From Bacteroidaceae bacterium (GTDB lineage Bacteria > Bacteroidota > Bacteroidia > Bacteroidales > Bacteroidaceae), in NCBI GenBank assembly GCA_017558175.1, contig JAFYWH010000150.1:1-44983 (forward strand): 44,983 nt of DNA, given 5' to 3'. The position numbers and the translations under genes were made by a program. Positions 6,320 through 15,900 of the stretch are shown one piece after another. Under the pieces are notes generated by a model that worked only from the letters and a program-made list of their open reading frames with translations, searched no databases and had not been told where the DNA came from. Every line of letters begins with the position of its first letter. The first letter of the stretch is position 1.

Positions 6320-9157
6320 ATGAAAAAATACATTGCCTCCATCCTACTCGCCACTTCCGCCCTTGGCTTGCAAGCTCAAGGACTGGACGGAAATGTAGAA
6401 GAACGCCTCACCCGTTTCTTCTCCGAGTATCAACCTGCACAAGCCCGAATCGGTACGTGCAAGCTCGATTCCTTTGCCTTGGACCACCAGCGTCGCAAAC
6501 TCGACATCTACCCATCGGTTTCGTTCGGCTACCAACCTTTCACTCCGGAGAATGTGGAGCAGATTTATGGCTATCTGAAGAAACTTCTGCCCGGACCTGT
6601 GAATTACTACGACATCACGATTCATGCCGACGGAAAGACCATCGAGGAACTCATTCCCAACCACCTTCGCAAGAAGAAAGACAAGACGATGGTCTGGAAG
6701 AAAGAATACAAGGGAAACCCGTGGACCAAGAACATCTCCCGACCTTATGAAGTGGAAGAAGGGCTGGAAGGACGACACATCGCCCTCTGGCAAAGCCATG
6801 GTAAGTATTACATCAACAAGAAAGGCGAATGGGGATGGCAACGCCCCCGATTGTTCGGTACCGCCGAAGATTTGTTCACCCAATCGTTCGTAGTGCCCTA
6901 CCTCATCCCGATGCTCGAGAATGCCGGAGCGGTGGTCTTCACCCCTCGCGAAAGGGATTGGCAACGCCATGAAGTGATTGTAGACAATGACGGTTCGGGT
7001 GCTTATCAGGAAGTGAAGAGCCGGAAAGGCAAATGGAATACCACTCCACATGCCGGTTTTGCCCACAATAGAGCGACCTATGTAGATGGACAGAACCCGT
7101 TCGAAGAAGGTAGCGCCCGATTTGCCAAGACCGAGAAGAAGCCCGAGAAGGCCTTTGCCCAATGGATTCCGAACATCCCCGAGACCGGCCGATATGCCGT
7201 ATATGTATCCTATCAGTCACTCCCCAATAGTGTGAGCGATGCCAAATACCTGGTCTTCCACAAGGGTGGTGTGACCGAATTCCTCGTGAACCAACGGATA
7301 GGTGGTGGCACATGGGTGTACCTCGGCCATTTCGAGTTCGACAAGGGAACGAACGACTATGGCATGGTGGTGCTGAGCAACCAGAGCAAGCAGAAGGGTG
7401 TGGTGTGTGCCGATGCCGTACGCTTTGGTGGAGGTATGGGCAACATGGCCCGCAACGGACAGACCAGCGGACTCCCCCGATGGATGGAAGCTGCCCGATA
7501 CAATGCCCAGTGGAGCGGTATGCCGGCCGAAGTCTATATGCGTACCGATAGAGAAAACGACTATGCCGACGACCTCAATACCCGTAGCCACATGATCAAT
7601 TATCTGAGCGGAGGTTCCGTATACAACCCTACCGAAAAAGGCTTAGGCGTTCCGTTCGAAATGTCCATGGCTTTCCATAGCGATGCCGGCTTCTCTAAAG
7701 CAGACGAATGGATCGGTACCTTGGGAGTATACACCACCAACTTCAACGAAGGAAAGCTGAATAGTGGAGTATCGCGCTATGCATCGCGCGACCTGACTGA
7801 TATAATGATGACCCAAATACAGGATGATGTATCATTCCGCTACGGCACCCTATGGCCACGCCGAGGCATGTGGAACCGCAACTATAGCGAAACCCGCCTT
7901 CCTGCCGTGCCGAGCATGATTCTCGAAATCCTCTCGCACCAGAACTTTGCGGACATGCGCATGGGCCACAACCCCGACTTCAAGTTTACCGTGGCACGCT
8001 CGGTGTACAAGTCCATCTTGAAGCACAACGCCATGATGCACGATGCCGACTATGTGGTGCAACCTCTGCCCGTAACCCGCTTCGCCATTCAAGAAGGAGG
8101 AAAGAATAGCTTCCGTTTGTCTTGGCAAGGAGTCATCGACCCGCAAGAACCATCGGCAAAGCCCGATTCCTACATCGTCTATACCCGATTGGGACACGGA
8201 GGCTGGGACAATGGTACATTGGTGAAAGGCAACTCCTATACCTTCCAGGCAGAAGAAGGATTGGTATATAGTTTCAAGGTTACTGCCCTGAACAAGGGTG
8301 GCGAAAGCTTCCCGTCCGAGATACTCTCGGCCTATCATGCTCCCAATAGCAAGGGAACCGTGCTCATCGTCAATGCCTTCGATAGAACAAGCGGACCGGC
8401 TACCTTCGAATCGGATACCCAACAAGGTTTCGACATGCTCCGCGATCCGGGTGTACCTTATATAAGTACCACCGCATATTGTGGTCCTCAACTCTCCTTC
8501 GACCGAAGCAAGATCGGCAAGGAAACACCCGATGGTTTGGGCTATAGCTCCAGCGAATGGGAAGGCATGCAGATAGCCGGAAACACCTTCGACTATCCGT
8601 TCCTTCATGGCAAGGCCATCCAGGCATCCGGAGGATACTCCTTCGTTTCGTGTAGCGACGAAGCCATCGAACAAAGCTTCATCCGCATGGAAGACTATCC
8701 GGTGGTAGACTTCATCCTGGGTGCCGAGAAGAGCATCCTGAGCAACAAGCTCCAGGAACGCATTGGCGACTATACCCGTCAAGGAGGCAACCTGCTTGTA
8801 TCGGGTTCCTACTTGGGTAGCATCCTCCCTGCTTCCCTGGCTCAGAACACCTTGAAGTTCACCCATGGCGGAAGCATGTATGGAGTCACCACCGGACAAG
8901 TATCCGGAGCAAACTCCACCATGACCTTCCCTACCAAGGTGAACGAAAAGAGCTATGCGGTACCTGCTCCCGATTGTCTCTTGCCGGTAGGTGGAGCCTA
9001 CTCTACCTATGTCTATACACCGGGTAACTATGGTGCCGGCATTGCCTACAAGGGTGCAGACTACCGTACTTTCGTCCTCGGATTCCCGTTCGAGAGCATC
9101 GACAACACCACTGAACGGGCCAAAGTGATGAAGGCAGCCTTGGGATTGTTTGAATAA
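6320..9157 (+). CDS. Secreted golvesin/amidase-like/FnIII multidomain protein (945 aa), often named 'xanthan lyase'
   Basis: After a signal peptide (MKKYIASILLATSALGLQAQ), residues about 150-210 resemble the first half of a zinc amidase fold (HIALWQSHG, H160). This is interrupted at about 250-375 by a golvesin C-terminal-like beta-sandwich (YAVYVSYQSLPN through VCADAVRFGGG). The amidase-like half resumes near 390-575 (AFHSDAG, SMILEILSHQN). A fibronectin type III domain (about 580-680) and a C-terminal domain of unknown function follow. By analogy it is a periplasmic or surface N-acetylmuramoyl-L-alanine amidase-like hydrolase; the database name 'xanthan lyase' is probably misleading. It diverges from GH110, with both promoters in 100 bp. 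The domain order is read by eye; activity is inferred. Confidence 0.75.
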   Translation: MKKYIASILLATSALGLQAQGLDGNVEERLTRFFSEYQPAQARIGTCKLDSFALDHQRRKLDIYPSVSFGYQPFTPENVEQIYGYLKKLLPGPVNYYDITIHADGKTIEELIPNHLRKKKDKTMVWKKEYKGNPWTKNISRPYEVEEGLEGRHIALWQSHGKYYINKKGEWGWQRPRLFGTAEDLFTQSFVVPYLIPMLENAGAVVFTPRERDWQRHEVIVDNDGSGAYQEVKSRKGKWNTTPHAGFAHNRATYVDGQNPFEEGSARFAKTEKKPEKAFAQWIPNIPETGRYAVYVSYQSLPNSVSDAKYLVFHKGGVTEFLVNQRIGGGTWVYLGHFEFDKGTNDYGMVVLSNQSKQKGVVCADAVRFGGGMGNMARNGQTSGLPRWMEAARYNAQWSGMPAEVYMRTDRENDYADDLNTRSHMINYLSGGSVYNPTEKGLGVPFEMSMAFHSDAGFSKADEWIGTLGVYTTNFNEGKLNSGVSRYASRDLTDIMMTQIQDDVSFRYGTLWPRRGMWNRNYSETRLPAVPSMILEILSHQNFADMRMGHNPDFKFTVARSVYKSILKHNAMMHDADYVVQPLPVTRFAIQEGGKNSFRLSWQGVIDPQEPSAKPDSYIVYTRLGHGGWDNGTLVKGNSYTFQAEEGLVYSFKVTALNKGGESFPSEILSAYHAPNSKGTVLIVNAFDRTSGPATFESDTQQGFDMLRDPGVPYISTTAYCGPQLSFDRSKIGKETPDGLGYSSSEWEGMQIAGNTFDYPFLHGKAIQASGGYSFVSCSDEAIEQSFIRMEDYPVVDFILGAEKSILSNKLQERIGDYTRQGGNLLVSGSYLGSILPASLAQNTLKFTHGGSMYGVTTGQVSGANSTMTFPTKVNEKSYAVPAPDCLLPVGGAYSTYVYTPGNYGAGIAYKGADYRTFVLGFPFESIDNTTERAKVMKAALGLFE

Positions 9158-9191
9158 AAGATTCATCTTCATTCAGAGCACATAACTATTT

Positions 9192-9295
9192 ATCCCCCTT
9201 GTGAAGGGGGCAGGGGGATGTTCCTTAGGACATGACGAAATTCCATGAACTCCAAAGCAACGAGACATCCCCCTACCCCCTTCGCAAGGGGGATT
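9192..9295. repeat. Palindromic GGGGGAT intergenic repeat, copy 3
   Basis: It has the same hairpin-GGGGGATGTT-spacer-ACATCCCCC-hairpin layout and lies just after the 945-aa gene. The two short hairpins have 3-nt loops (GTG and CGC). Confidence 0.85.
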
Positions 9296-9344
9296 ATATT
9301 TTAAAATATTGGAAATAAAACCATAGAAATCCACAAATAATTCC

Positions 9345-9352
9345 TACATTTG
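9345..9352 (+). promoter_or_regulatory. -7 box of the 113-aa gene
   Basis: TACATTTG is an exact TAnnTTTG match, 30 nt before the ATG at 9382. Confidence 0.6.
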
Positions 9353-9381
9353 TCTTTCAAAACCATATAAAAAAGAAAACT

Positions 9382-9723
9382 ATGTACACCATACAGACTA
9401 ACGCTTCGGGCACACGAAGCATGGAAATATCGGAAGTGAACTTGCAGACCATCCAGAAGTACTCACTTTTCCAGCACCTGATTGACAGCAACGGCATCGT
9501 AGACGAAATGGTCCTCGACAAGTTGAAGCTCAACATCCGTTCGCTCATCGCCTCGGCTGAAGGTAACTGCAAGGACTTGCTCGACCTCTGCATCGACGTG
9601 ATTTATCACAACAACATGAAGGCGTTCGGCTTGCACCAGCTCATCTTGCTTTACATCAAGTGGGAAAAGGAATTGGAAGAGGCAAAGGCTGAAGAAGAGC
9701 AAGAATCTGAAAACATCAACTAA
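9382..9723 (+). CDS. Small acidic protein of unknown function (113 aa)
   Basis: No known domain is recognised. It is soluble and helical, with an acidic, Glu-rich C-terminal tail (EEAKAEEEQESENIN) and no signal peptide. The start MYTIQTNASGTR at 9382 fits the promoter at 9345; an internal ATG at 9421 (MEISEVNLQ) is the alternative. It is flanked on both sides by palindromic repeats, so it is probably transcribed alone. The role is unknown. Confidence 0.7.
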   Translation: MYTIQTNASGTRSMEISEVNLQTIQKYSLFQHLIDSNGIVDEMVLDKLKLNIRSLIASAEGNCKDLLDLCIDVIYHNNMKAFGLHQLILLYIKWEKELEEAKAEEEQESENIN

Positions 9724-9798
9724 TTCCCCGTTTGTCATCCAGACGACCAAAGGGAGGAAGGATCTCGGTAACACAAAGCATTATGCTTTCGAAACTCT

Positions 9799-9888
9799 CA
9801 ACTCCCCTCTTGAGAGGGGGAAGGGGGTGTGTAAGCATACATAACTTGGTGTGACTCACACACCCCTAGCCCCTCTCAAGAGGGGAAT
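9799..9888. repeat. Palindromic repeat, divergent relative of the GGGGGAT family
   Basis: It has the same design with different words: CCCCTCTTGAGAGGGG hairpin, GGGGGTGTG, a 24-nt spacer, CACACACCCC, then CCCCTCTCAAGAGGGG. Location is also intergenic, before ygiQ. It looks like a separate subfamily of the element at 2466, 4281, 9192 and 34580. Confidence 0.7.
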
Positions 9889-9919
9889 CTGAAAATCTAA
9901 AAATTCTCTACACTCTATA

Positions 9920-11746
9920 ATGAAAGAATACAGACTCACAGACTGGCTTCCCACCACCAAGAAGGAGATGGAGCTTCGCGGATGGGACGAACTCGATGTC
10001 GTCCTGTTCAGTGGCGATGCGTACGTGGACCATCCCTCGTTCGGAGCAGCCGTTATCGGCCGATTGCTCGAAGCACAAGGGCTGAAGGTAGCCATCGTGC
10101 CACAACCCAACTGGCGTGACGACCTCCGCGACTTCAAGAAGATGGGCAAGCCCCGTCTGTTCTTCGGCGTGTCTGCCGGATGCATGGACTCCATGGTGAA
10201 CAAGTATACGGCCAACAAGCGCCTGCGTAGCGAAGATGCCTATACGCCCGACGGACGCCACGACATGCGCCCTGAGTACCCTACCATCGTCTACACCCAA
10301 ATACTGAAGAAGCTCTGGCCGGATGTGCCTGTAGTGATTGGCGGTATCGAAGCTTCGCTTCGCCGACTCACGCACTACGACTATTGGCAGGACACCGTAC
10401 GCAAGAGCATCCTCATCGAGTCGGGTGCCGACCTGCTGATCTACGGCATGGGCGAAAAACCCATCACCGACCTCTGCAAGCGCATGAAGGAAAGTCCGGT
10501 CATCCCGCACGACATTCCTCAGACGGTGTACCTTGTGAAGGGCAAGCAAGCCATTCCGCCCAGCATCAGCCAGAAGGAAGACATTGTGCTCCACTCGCAC
10601 GAAGCCTGCCTGAGCGACAAGAAGAAGGAAGCCGAGAACTTCCGCTTCATCGAGGAAGAATCGAACAAATACGAAGCCGCACGCATCCTCCAGCATGCCG
10701 GCAACAGCACGGTAGTGGTGAACCCTCCATACCCGCCGATGACGCAAGGCGAGCTCGACATGTCGTTCGACCTTCCCTATACCCGATTGCCTCACCCTAA
10801 ATATAAAGGTAAGCGCATCCCGGCTTTCGACATGATCAAGTTCTCCGTCAATCTGCACCGCGGATGTTTCGGCGGATGTGCCTTCTGTACCATCAGTGCG
10901 CACCAAGGCAAGTTCATCGTGAGCCGAAGCAAGGAAAGCATCCTGAAGGAAGTGAAGGCCATCACCGAGATGCCCGACTTCAAGGGGTATCTGAGCGACC
11001 TTGGCGGACCGAGTGCCAACATGTATGCCATGGGCGGAACCGATGCGGACAAATGCCGCAAGTGCAAGCGCCCGTCGTGCATCCACCCGAAGGTATGTCC
11101 GAACCTCAATACCGACCATCGTCCGTTGCTCGACATCTATCATGCGGTAGATGCGCTTCCGGGCATCAAGAAGAGCTTCATCGGCAGCGGTGTGCGTTAC
11201 GACCTCCTGCTTCACGAAAGTAAGAACCCGGCCATCAACCGTAGCACGAAGGAATATACCCGCGAGCTCATTGCCAAGCATGTGAGCGGACGCCTCAAGG
11301 TAGCTCCCGAACATACCAGCGACTCGGTGCTCCACATCATGCGCAAGCCACCGTTCAGCCAGTTCTATGATTTCAAGAAGATATTCGACAAGATCAACAA
11401 CGAACTGAACCTCCGCCAACAGATCATCCCCTACTTCATCAGTAGCCATCCGGGATGCACGCAGGAAGACATGGCCGAGCTGGCAGTCATCACCAAGCGA
11501 TTGGACTTCCACCTGGAGCAGGTGCAGGACTTCACGCCTACCCCGATGACCGTAGCCACCGAAGCATGGCACACGGGGTATCATCCGTACACCCTGCAAC
11601 CCATCTTCAGCGCCAAGACCCAGCGCGAGAAACTGGCCCAGCGCATGTTCTTCTTCTGGTACAAACCCGAAGAACGGCGTGCCATCATTCAGGAACTCAA
11701 GCGCATGGGACGTAGCGACTTGATTGACAAACTTTATGGTAGATAA
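9920..11746 (+). CDS. ygiQ: YgiQ-family radical SAM protein (608 aa)
   Basis: This matches the YgiQ/UPF0313 family of radical SAM enzymes. The iron-sulfur cysteines are C316, C320 and C323 (CFGGCAFC), preceded by FSVNLHRG. The N-terminal region (VVLFSGDAYVDHPSFGAAVI, VVIGGIEASLRRLTHYDYW) is typical of the family, and a second Cys cluster follows near 375-395 (CRKCKRPSCIHPKVCPN). The reaction is not known for the family. It is cytoplasmic, and its length fits the family. A terminator follows the stop at once. No clear promoter is seen upstream; the palindromic repeat at 9799 fills that space. Confidence 0.92.
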   Translation: MKEYRLTDWLPTTKKEMELRGWDELDVVLFSGDAYVDHPSFGAAVIGRLLEAQGLKVAIVPQPNWRDDLRDFKKMGKPRLFFGVSAGCMDSMVNKYTANKRLRSEDAYTPDGRHDMRPEYPTIVYTQILKKLWPDVPVVIGGIEASLRRLTHYDYWQDTVRKSILIESGADLLIYGMGEKPITDLCKRMKESPVIPHDIPQTVYLVKGKQAIPPSISQKEDIVLHSHEACLSDKKKEAENFRFIEEESNKYEAARILQHAGNSTVVVNPPYPPMTQGELDMSFDLPYTRLPHPKYKGKRIPAFDMIKFSVNLHRGCFGGCAFCTISAHQGKFIVSRSKESILKEVKAITEMPDFKGYLSDLGGPSANMYAMGGTDADKCRKCKRPSCIHPKVCPNLNTDHRPLLDIYHAVDALPGIKKSFIGSGVRYDLLLHESKNPAINRSTKEYTRELIAKHVSGRLKVAPEHTSDSVLHIMRKPPFSQFYDFKKIFDKINNELNLRQQIIPYFISSHPGCTQEDMAELAVITKRLDFHLEQVQDFTPTPMTVATEAWHTGYHPYTLQPIFSAKTQREKLAQRMFFFWYKPEERRAIIQELKRMGRSDLIDKLYGR

Positions 11747-11749
11747 ATT

Positions 11750-11790
11750 AAGAAGTGGATGTGTCAAAATGCGCATCCACTTCTTTTTTT
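11750..11790 (+). terminator. Intrinsic terminator of ygiQ
   Basis: A perfect 12-bp stem (AAGAAGTGGATG, 11750-11761, against 11774-11785) has a 12-nt loop and a T run. It starts 4 nt after the stop codon. Confidence 0.88.
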
Positions 11791-11872
11791 AGGCACGGAT
11801 TACACGGATTGCACGGATAATTTATATAAACATACACTAAAAACCATGTTAATCCGTGTAATCCGTGCCTAA
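11789..11872. repeat. Long inverted repeat built from CACGGATT words
   Basis: Arms at 11789-11810 and 11851-11872 are perfect inverted copies (core GGCACGGATTACACGGATT). The left arm continues with a third CACGGAT word (11812-11818). The loop is about 40 AT-rich bases. It lies in the convergent gap between ygiQ and the fimbrillin gene. Confidence 0.8.
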
Positions 11873-11909
11873 TTTATTTTATGACACACGCTCTCACTTT
11901 TGCTATATA

Positions 11910-12878
11910 TTACGACTCTGTTACTTCCGAACCATTGATAACAATATCATCTATGGTCAATCCATCACCCCATGGGGCTATTTCATTACCGGCAACCACA
12001 AGCACACCACCTGCTACCTTCAATGTATAGCTATACTGCTTTCCGCTTTCAAATTTAGTAACCGTATTAGTTCCTAAACCAATAAGTTGAGCATTATATT
12101 CTTTCCCTCCCTTTTCATATTGAATGCATAGCGTTACATCAGCCAATTCAACAGTACCCGAATTCAATACAAAATAGTAAGTCATACCCTCGGAAGTCAT
12201 GGTATACGAAGGTGATACTTCCAGCAAATCCACCTGCTTAGCCACATCATCACTCAATGTTACTGCATTACCATTAGCAACCTCAAACGAATAAGTAGAA
12301 GGCGTCAATATATGCTCACCACTAATCGAAATTTCTGAAACTTTGGCTCCTACCAAATCACCTTCACCTTTCAAAGTGATAGACACTAAAGACGACACAT
12401 GCTTGAACGCATCATCACCTGTAAATGAAACGATACCATTCGTTCCATAAGTTTGTTTTTTGGTCGATACAAGGAAATCACGTGTAGCAACACTTGTCAT
12501 TGTACCATCTTGACCGGACAGATCAGGCATTGGAACATTATCCTTGTCTGCATCAGCTGCAAACGGATAAAATGCCATAAAAGTATGTTCTGAACTCTTG
12601 TCATTCCAATTCACAGCAGGAACCACATTCCATCTACCATCACTATATGTCCACAGAACAAAAGCACCATCGTTTACAGACAAACCTATTTCATCTCCAT
12701 CATAAAATGACAAACTATTGGGAGTTTCCACAAAATAACGGCTACCCACCTCCGATTTCCCGATGCTTGCCTTAATATACATCGGCAGTCTTTTACCTTC
12801 GTTCGCTATCCCATCAGTTTGTTGGCATCCTGCCAACATAACCATACAGCACATGGCCAAAATAATGTTTTTCATCAT
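11910..12878 (-). CDS. Fimbrillin-family (Mfa_like_1) lipoprotein (322 aa)
   Basis: A lipoprotein signal with lipobox MLAGC (Cys18) is followed by a fimbrillin-like beta-sandwich. Characteristic pieces are YDGDEIGLSVNDGAFVLW, HTFMAFYPFAAD and DDAFKHVSSLVSITLKGEGD, as in Mfa_like_1/FimA-type proteins of Bacteroidales, which form or decorate surface fimbriae. No FimB/Mfa2 anchor or other fimbrial gene is adjacent, so it is a lone subunit or an adhesin-like relative. Base composition is visibly more AT-rich than in neighbouring genes, which hints at separate acquisition. The family is fairly secure; pilus assembly is an inference. Confidence 0.78.
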   Translation of the reverse strand: MMKNIILAMCCMVMLAGCQQTDGIANEGKRLPMYIKASIGKSEVGSRYFVETPNSLSFYDGDEIGLSVNDGAFVLWTYSDGRWNVVPAVNWNDKSSEHTFMAFYPFAADADKDNVPMPDLSGQDGTMTSVATRDFLVSTKKQTYGTNGIVSFTGDDAFKHVSSLVSITLKGEGDLVGAKVSEISISGEHILTPSTYSFEVANGNAVTLSDDVAKQVDLLEVSPSYTMTSEGMTYYFVLNSGTVELADVTLCIQYEKGGKEYNAQLIGLGTNTVTKFESGKQYSYTLKVAGGVLVVAGNEIAPWGDGLTIDDIVINGSEVTES

Positions 12879-12957
12879 ATCATCATTATTATTAAAGTTT
12901 ATGTTTTAGCAAAATAGAAAGGATATATCAATTTAGTTTCACCAAAAATATGAGTAA

Positions 12958-15900
12958 TTATCCTTCCAAACTAACAATCTCCTGCAAAATGCTCACGGCG
13001 GTTTCCACATTTTCCACATTCTTCACCACCATGCTTCGCTTACCGTTCTGCTCGCGGAGGTTGCAATGGCGAGGATTCATGCCCATGTAGCCAATAACCT
13101 TGCCAAAAGCGGCACTCTGATAGTAAGGGCTATCGGGATTGCTTACAAAGTACAATGCCATACGACCGGCTTTCAGGAATATCTTCTCGGCTCCCAATCG
13201 CTTGGCCAATCGGCGGAGAGGCACGATGCGGAGCAATTCCTGTCCTTCGGGCGGAACCTTGCCGAAACGGTCTTCCAATCGGCTCTTGAAGTCGAGCACT
13301 TCCTTATCCAATTCCAAGCCATCAAGCTCGCGATAGAGCAACATACGCTCGCTCGAGCTCGGGATATACTCATTGGGGAAGAGCAATTCGAGGTCGCTTT
13401 CTACTTGACACTCGCTCACGAAATCTTCTCCGCTAATCTTCTCTTCGCCAGCAGCTTGCAATTCTTCGGCATAAAGTTCGCTGAATTCATCTTCCTTCAG
13501 TTCCTTCACGGCCTCAGCCAAGATTTTCTGATAGGTTTCGTAACCCAAATCGGCAATGAAACCGCTCTGTTCGGCACCCAGCATGTTCCCTGCCCCACGG
13601 ATGTCGAGGTCTTGCATGGCGATATGGATACCGCTACCCAAGTCGCTGAAGTTCTCGATGGCTTGCAAGCGTCGCTTCGCCTCGGAAGTGAGTGAGGTGA
13701 GCGGAGGAGCCAACAAGTAGCAGAACGCCTTGCGATTGCTTCTACCTACACGACCACGCATCTGATGCAAGTCGCTCAAACCGAAGTTCTGAGCAGCATT
13801 GATGATGATGGTATTGGCATTAGGAATGTCGATACCGCTCTCGATGATAGTGGTTGCCAACAAAACATCATAGTCATAATTCACGAAATCGTAGATAATC
13901 TTTTCCAGCTCTTCGGGCTTCATCTGACCATGGCCGATGCACACCCTACAATCGGGGATATTGCGTTGAATCAAGGCCTTCAGTTCCTGAAGATTCTGGA
14001 TGCGGTTGTTCACAAAGAACACCTGTCCGTTACGGCTCATCTCGAAGTTGATGGCTTCGGTAATGATCTCTTCGTTGAACGTATGCACTTCTGTCTGAAT
14101 AGGATAACGATTGGGTGGCGGTGTCTGGATAACCGACAAGTCTCGGGCTCCCATCAAGGAGAATTGTAAGGTTCGTGGAATAGGCGTAGCGGTCATGGTG
14201 AGGGTATCGACATTCACCTTCAGCTGGCGAAGTTTCTCCTTCACACTCACACCAAATTTCTGCTCCTCGTCGATGATGAGCAATCCCAAATCCTTGAACT
14301 TCACACTCTTGCCAATGAGCTTGTGCGTTCCGATAAGTATCTGAATATCACCATTCGCCAACTCTTTCAAGATGCGGGAAGTATCCTTGGCAGAGCGGGC
14401 ACGACTGAGGTATTCCACCTTGCAAGGGAACTCCTTCAAACGTTCGCTAAAGGTCTGGTAATGCTGATAAGCCAACACGGTGGTAGGCACCAATACGGCC
14501 ACCTGCTTATTGTCCGTAGCAGCCTTGAATGCAGCTCGTACTGCCACTTCGGTCTTACCGAAACCAACGTCACCACACACCAAGCGGTCCATCGGACGAT
14601 TGCTTTCCATATCGGCCTTTACATCGTTGGTAGCCTTGAACTGGTCGGGAGTATCTTCGTAAAGGAAACTTGCCTCCAGCTCGTGTTGCAAGAAACTATC
14701 GGGTGTATAGGCATAGCCTTGCTCCTGCTTGCGTTGCGAGTAAAGCTTGATCAGGTCGCGGGCAATGTCCTTAATCTTGGTCTTGGTCTTTTCCTTGATT
14801 TTCTCCCAAGCACCCGTACCCAGTTTATTGATACGTGGTGGTTCGCCCTCCTTACCTTTATATTTAGAGATCTTATGCAACGAATGGATGGACACGAACA
14901 CCACATCTTCGTTCTGATAGATCAGTTTGATGACTTCTTGCGTAGAATTACCATTCGGCAAGCGTACCAATCCGGCAAACTTCCCGATGCCGTGGTCGAT
15001 GTGCACCACGTAATCGCCCGGCTCAAATTGGCTGAGTTCTTTAAGGGTGAGTGCCACCTTTCCGCTTCGAGCCTTGTCGCTACGGAGGTTGTATTTATGG
15101 AATCGGTCGAATATCTGATGGTCGGTGAAAAAACAGTTTCTCAAAGCATGATCGGTGAAACCTTCGTGCAAGGTCTTGTTCACATAAGTGAAGCTGATGT
15201 TGTCTTTCCGTTCCTCGAAAATGTCCTTCAATCGCTTGGCTTGCTTCTCGCTATCGGTGCAGATATAGAGCGTGTATCCCGAAGCCAAGAACTCCTTGAA
15301 ACAACTGCTCACCAATTCGAAATTCTTATGGAAGATAGGTTGAGCCTGTGTTTCGAAAGTAAGGGTAGCCTGAGGAGTGCCCGTAGGCTTATGACCGAAC
15401 TCCATGCGACGGAAATGCAAGGCTTGGTATTGGAAAGAGGATCCATCGATCAAGTGCTTGGTGATGTTCAACAATTCGGCCTTATGTTCCTCATCGGCAG
15501 CCAAGGCCAAAGGAGAAACGGCCTCCTCATAAACCACGTCCACACGGTCTCTTACCCAGAAGAAATCCTTGAATGCCAACAAGGTATCCTTCGGAACAAA
15601 CTCAAAAAACGATACAAACTCTCCGCTTCCGGATACACCCAATTCGGGAACGATGGACACGCTCTCCTTCTTCTCACGAGAGAGTTGGGACTCAACCTCG
15701 AACACACGGATGCTATCCACCTCATCGCCAAAGAAATCGACACGATAGGGATACTCCGAAGCGTAAGAGAACACATCGACAATGCTTCCACGGAGGGCAA
15801 ATTGGCCGGGCTCATAGACATAGTCTACCCGTTCGAATCCGAATCCAGCTAATGTTTCCACCATGTGGTCCACTTCTATCTGTTGGCCTACCTCAATCTT

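Noticed and set aside
7850-9172. A 440-codon minus-strand open frame opposite the golvesin/amidase gene
   Set aside because: Shadow of the real gene; the product shows no signal peptide or motif.
9908-11776. A 622-codon open frame on the minus strand opposite ygiQ
   Set aside because: It mirrors the ygiQ gene, whose plus-strand product has clear radical SAM motifs; the antisense product has no recognisable domain and is rich in His, Val and Arg, as expected of a shadow frame.
14323-15852. A 509-codon plus-strand open frame inside mfd
   Set aside because: Antisense of a strongly conserved gene with no domain, promoter or start context.
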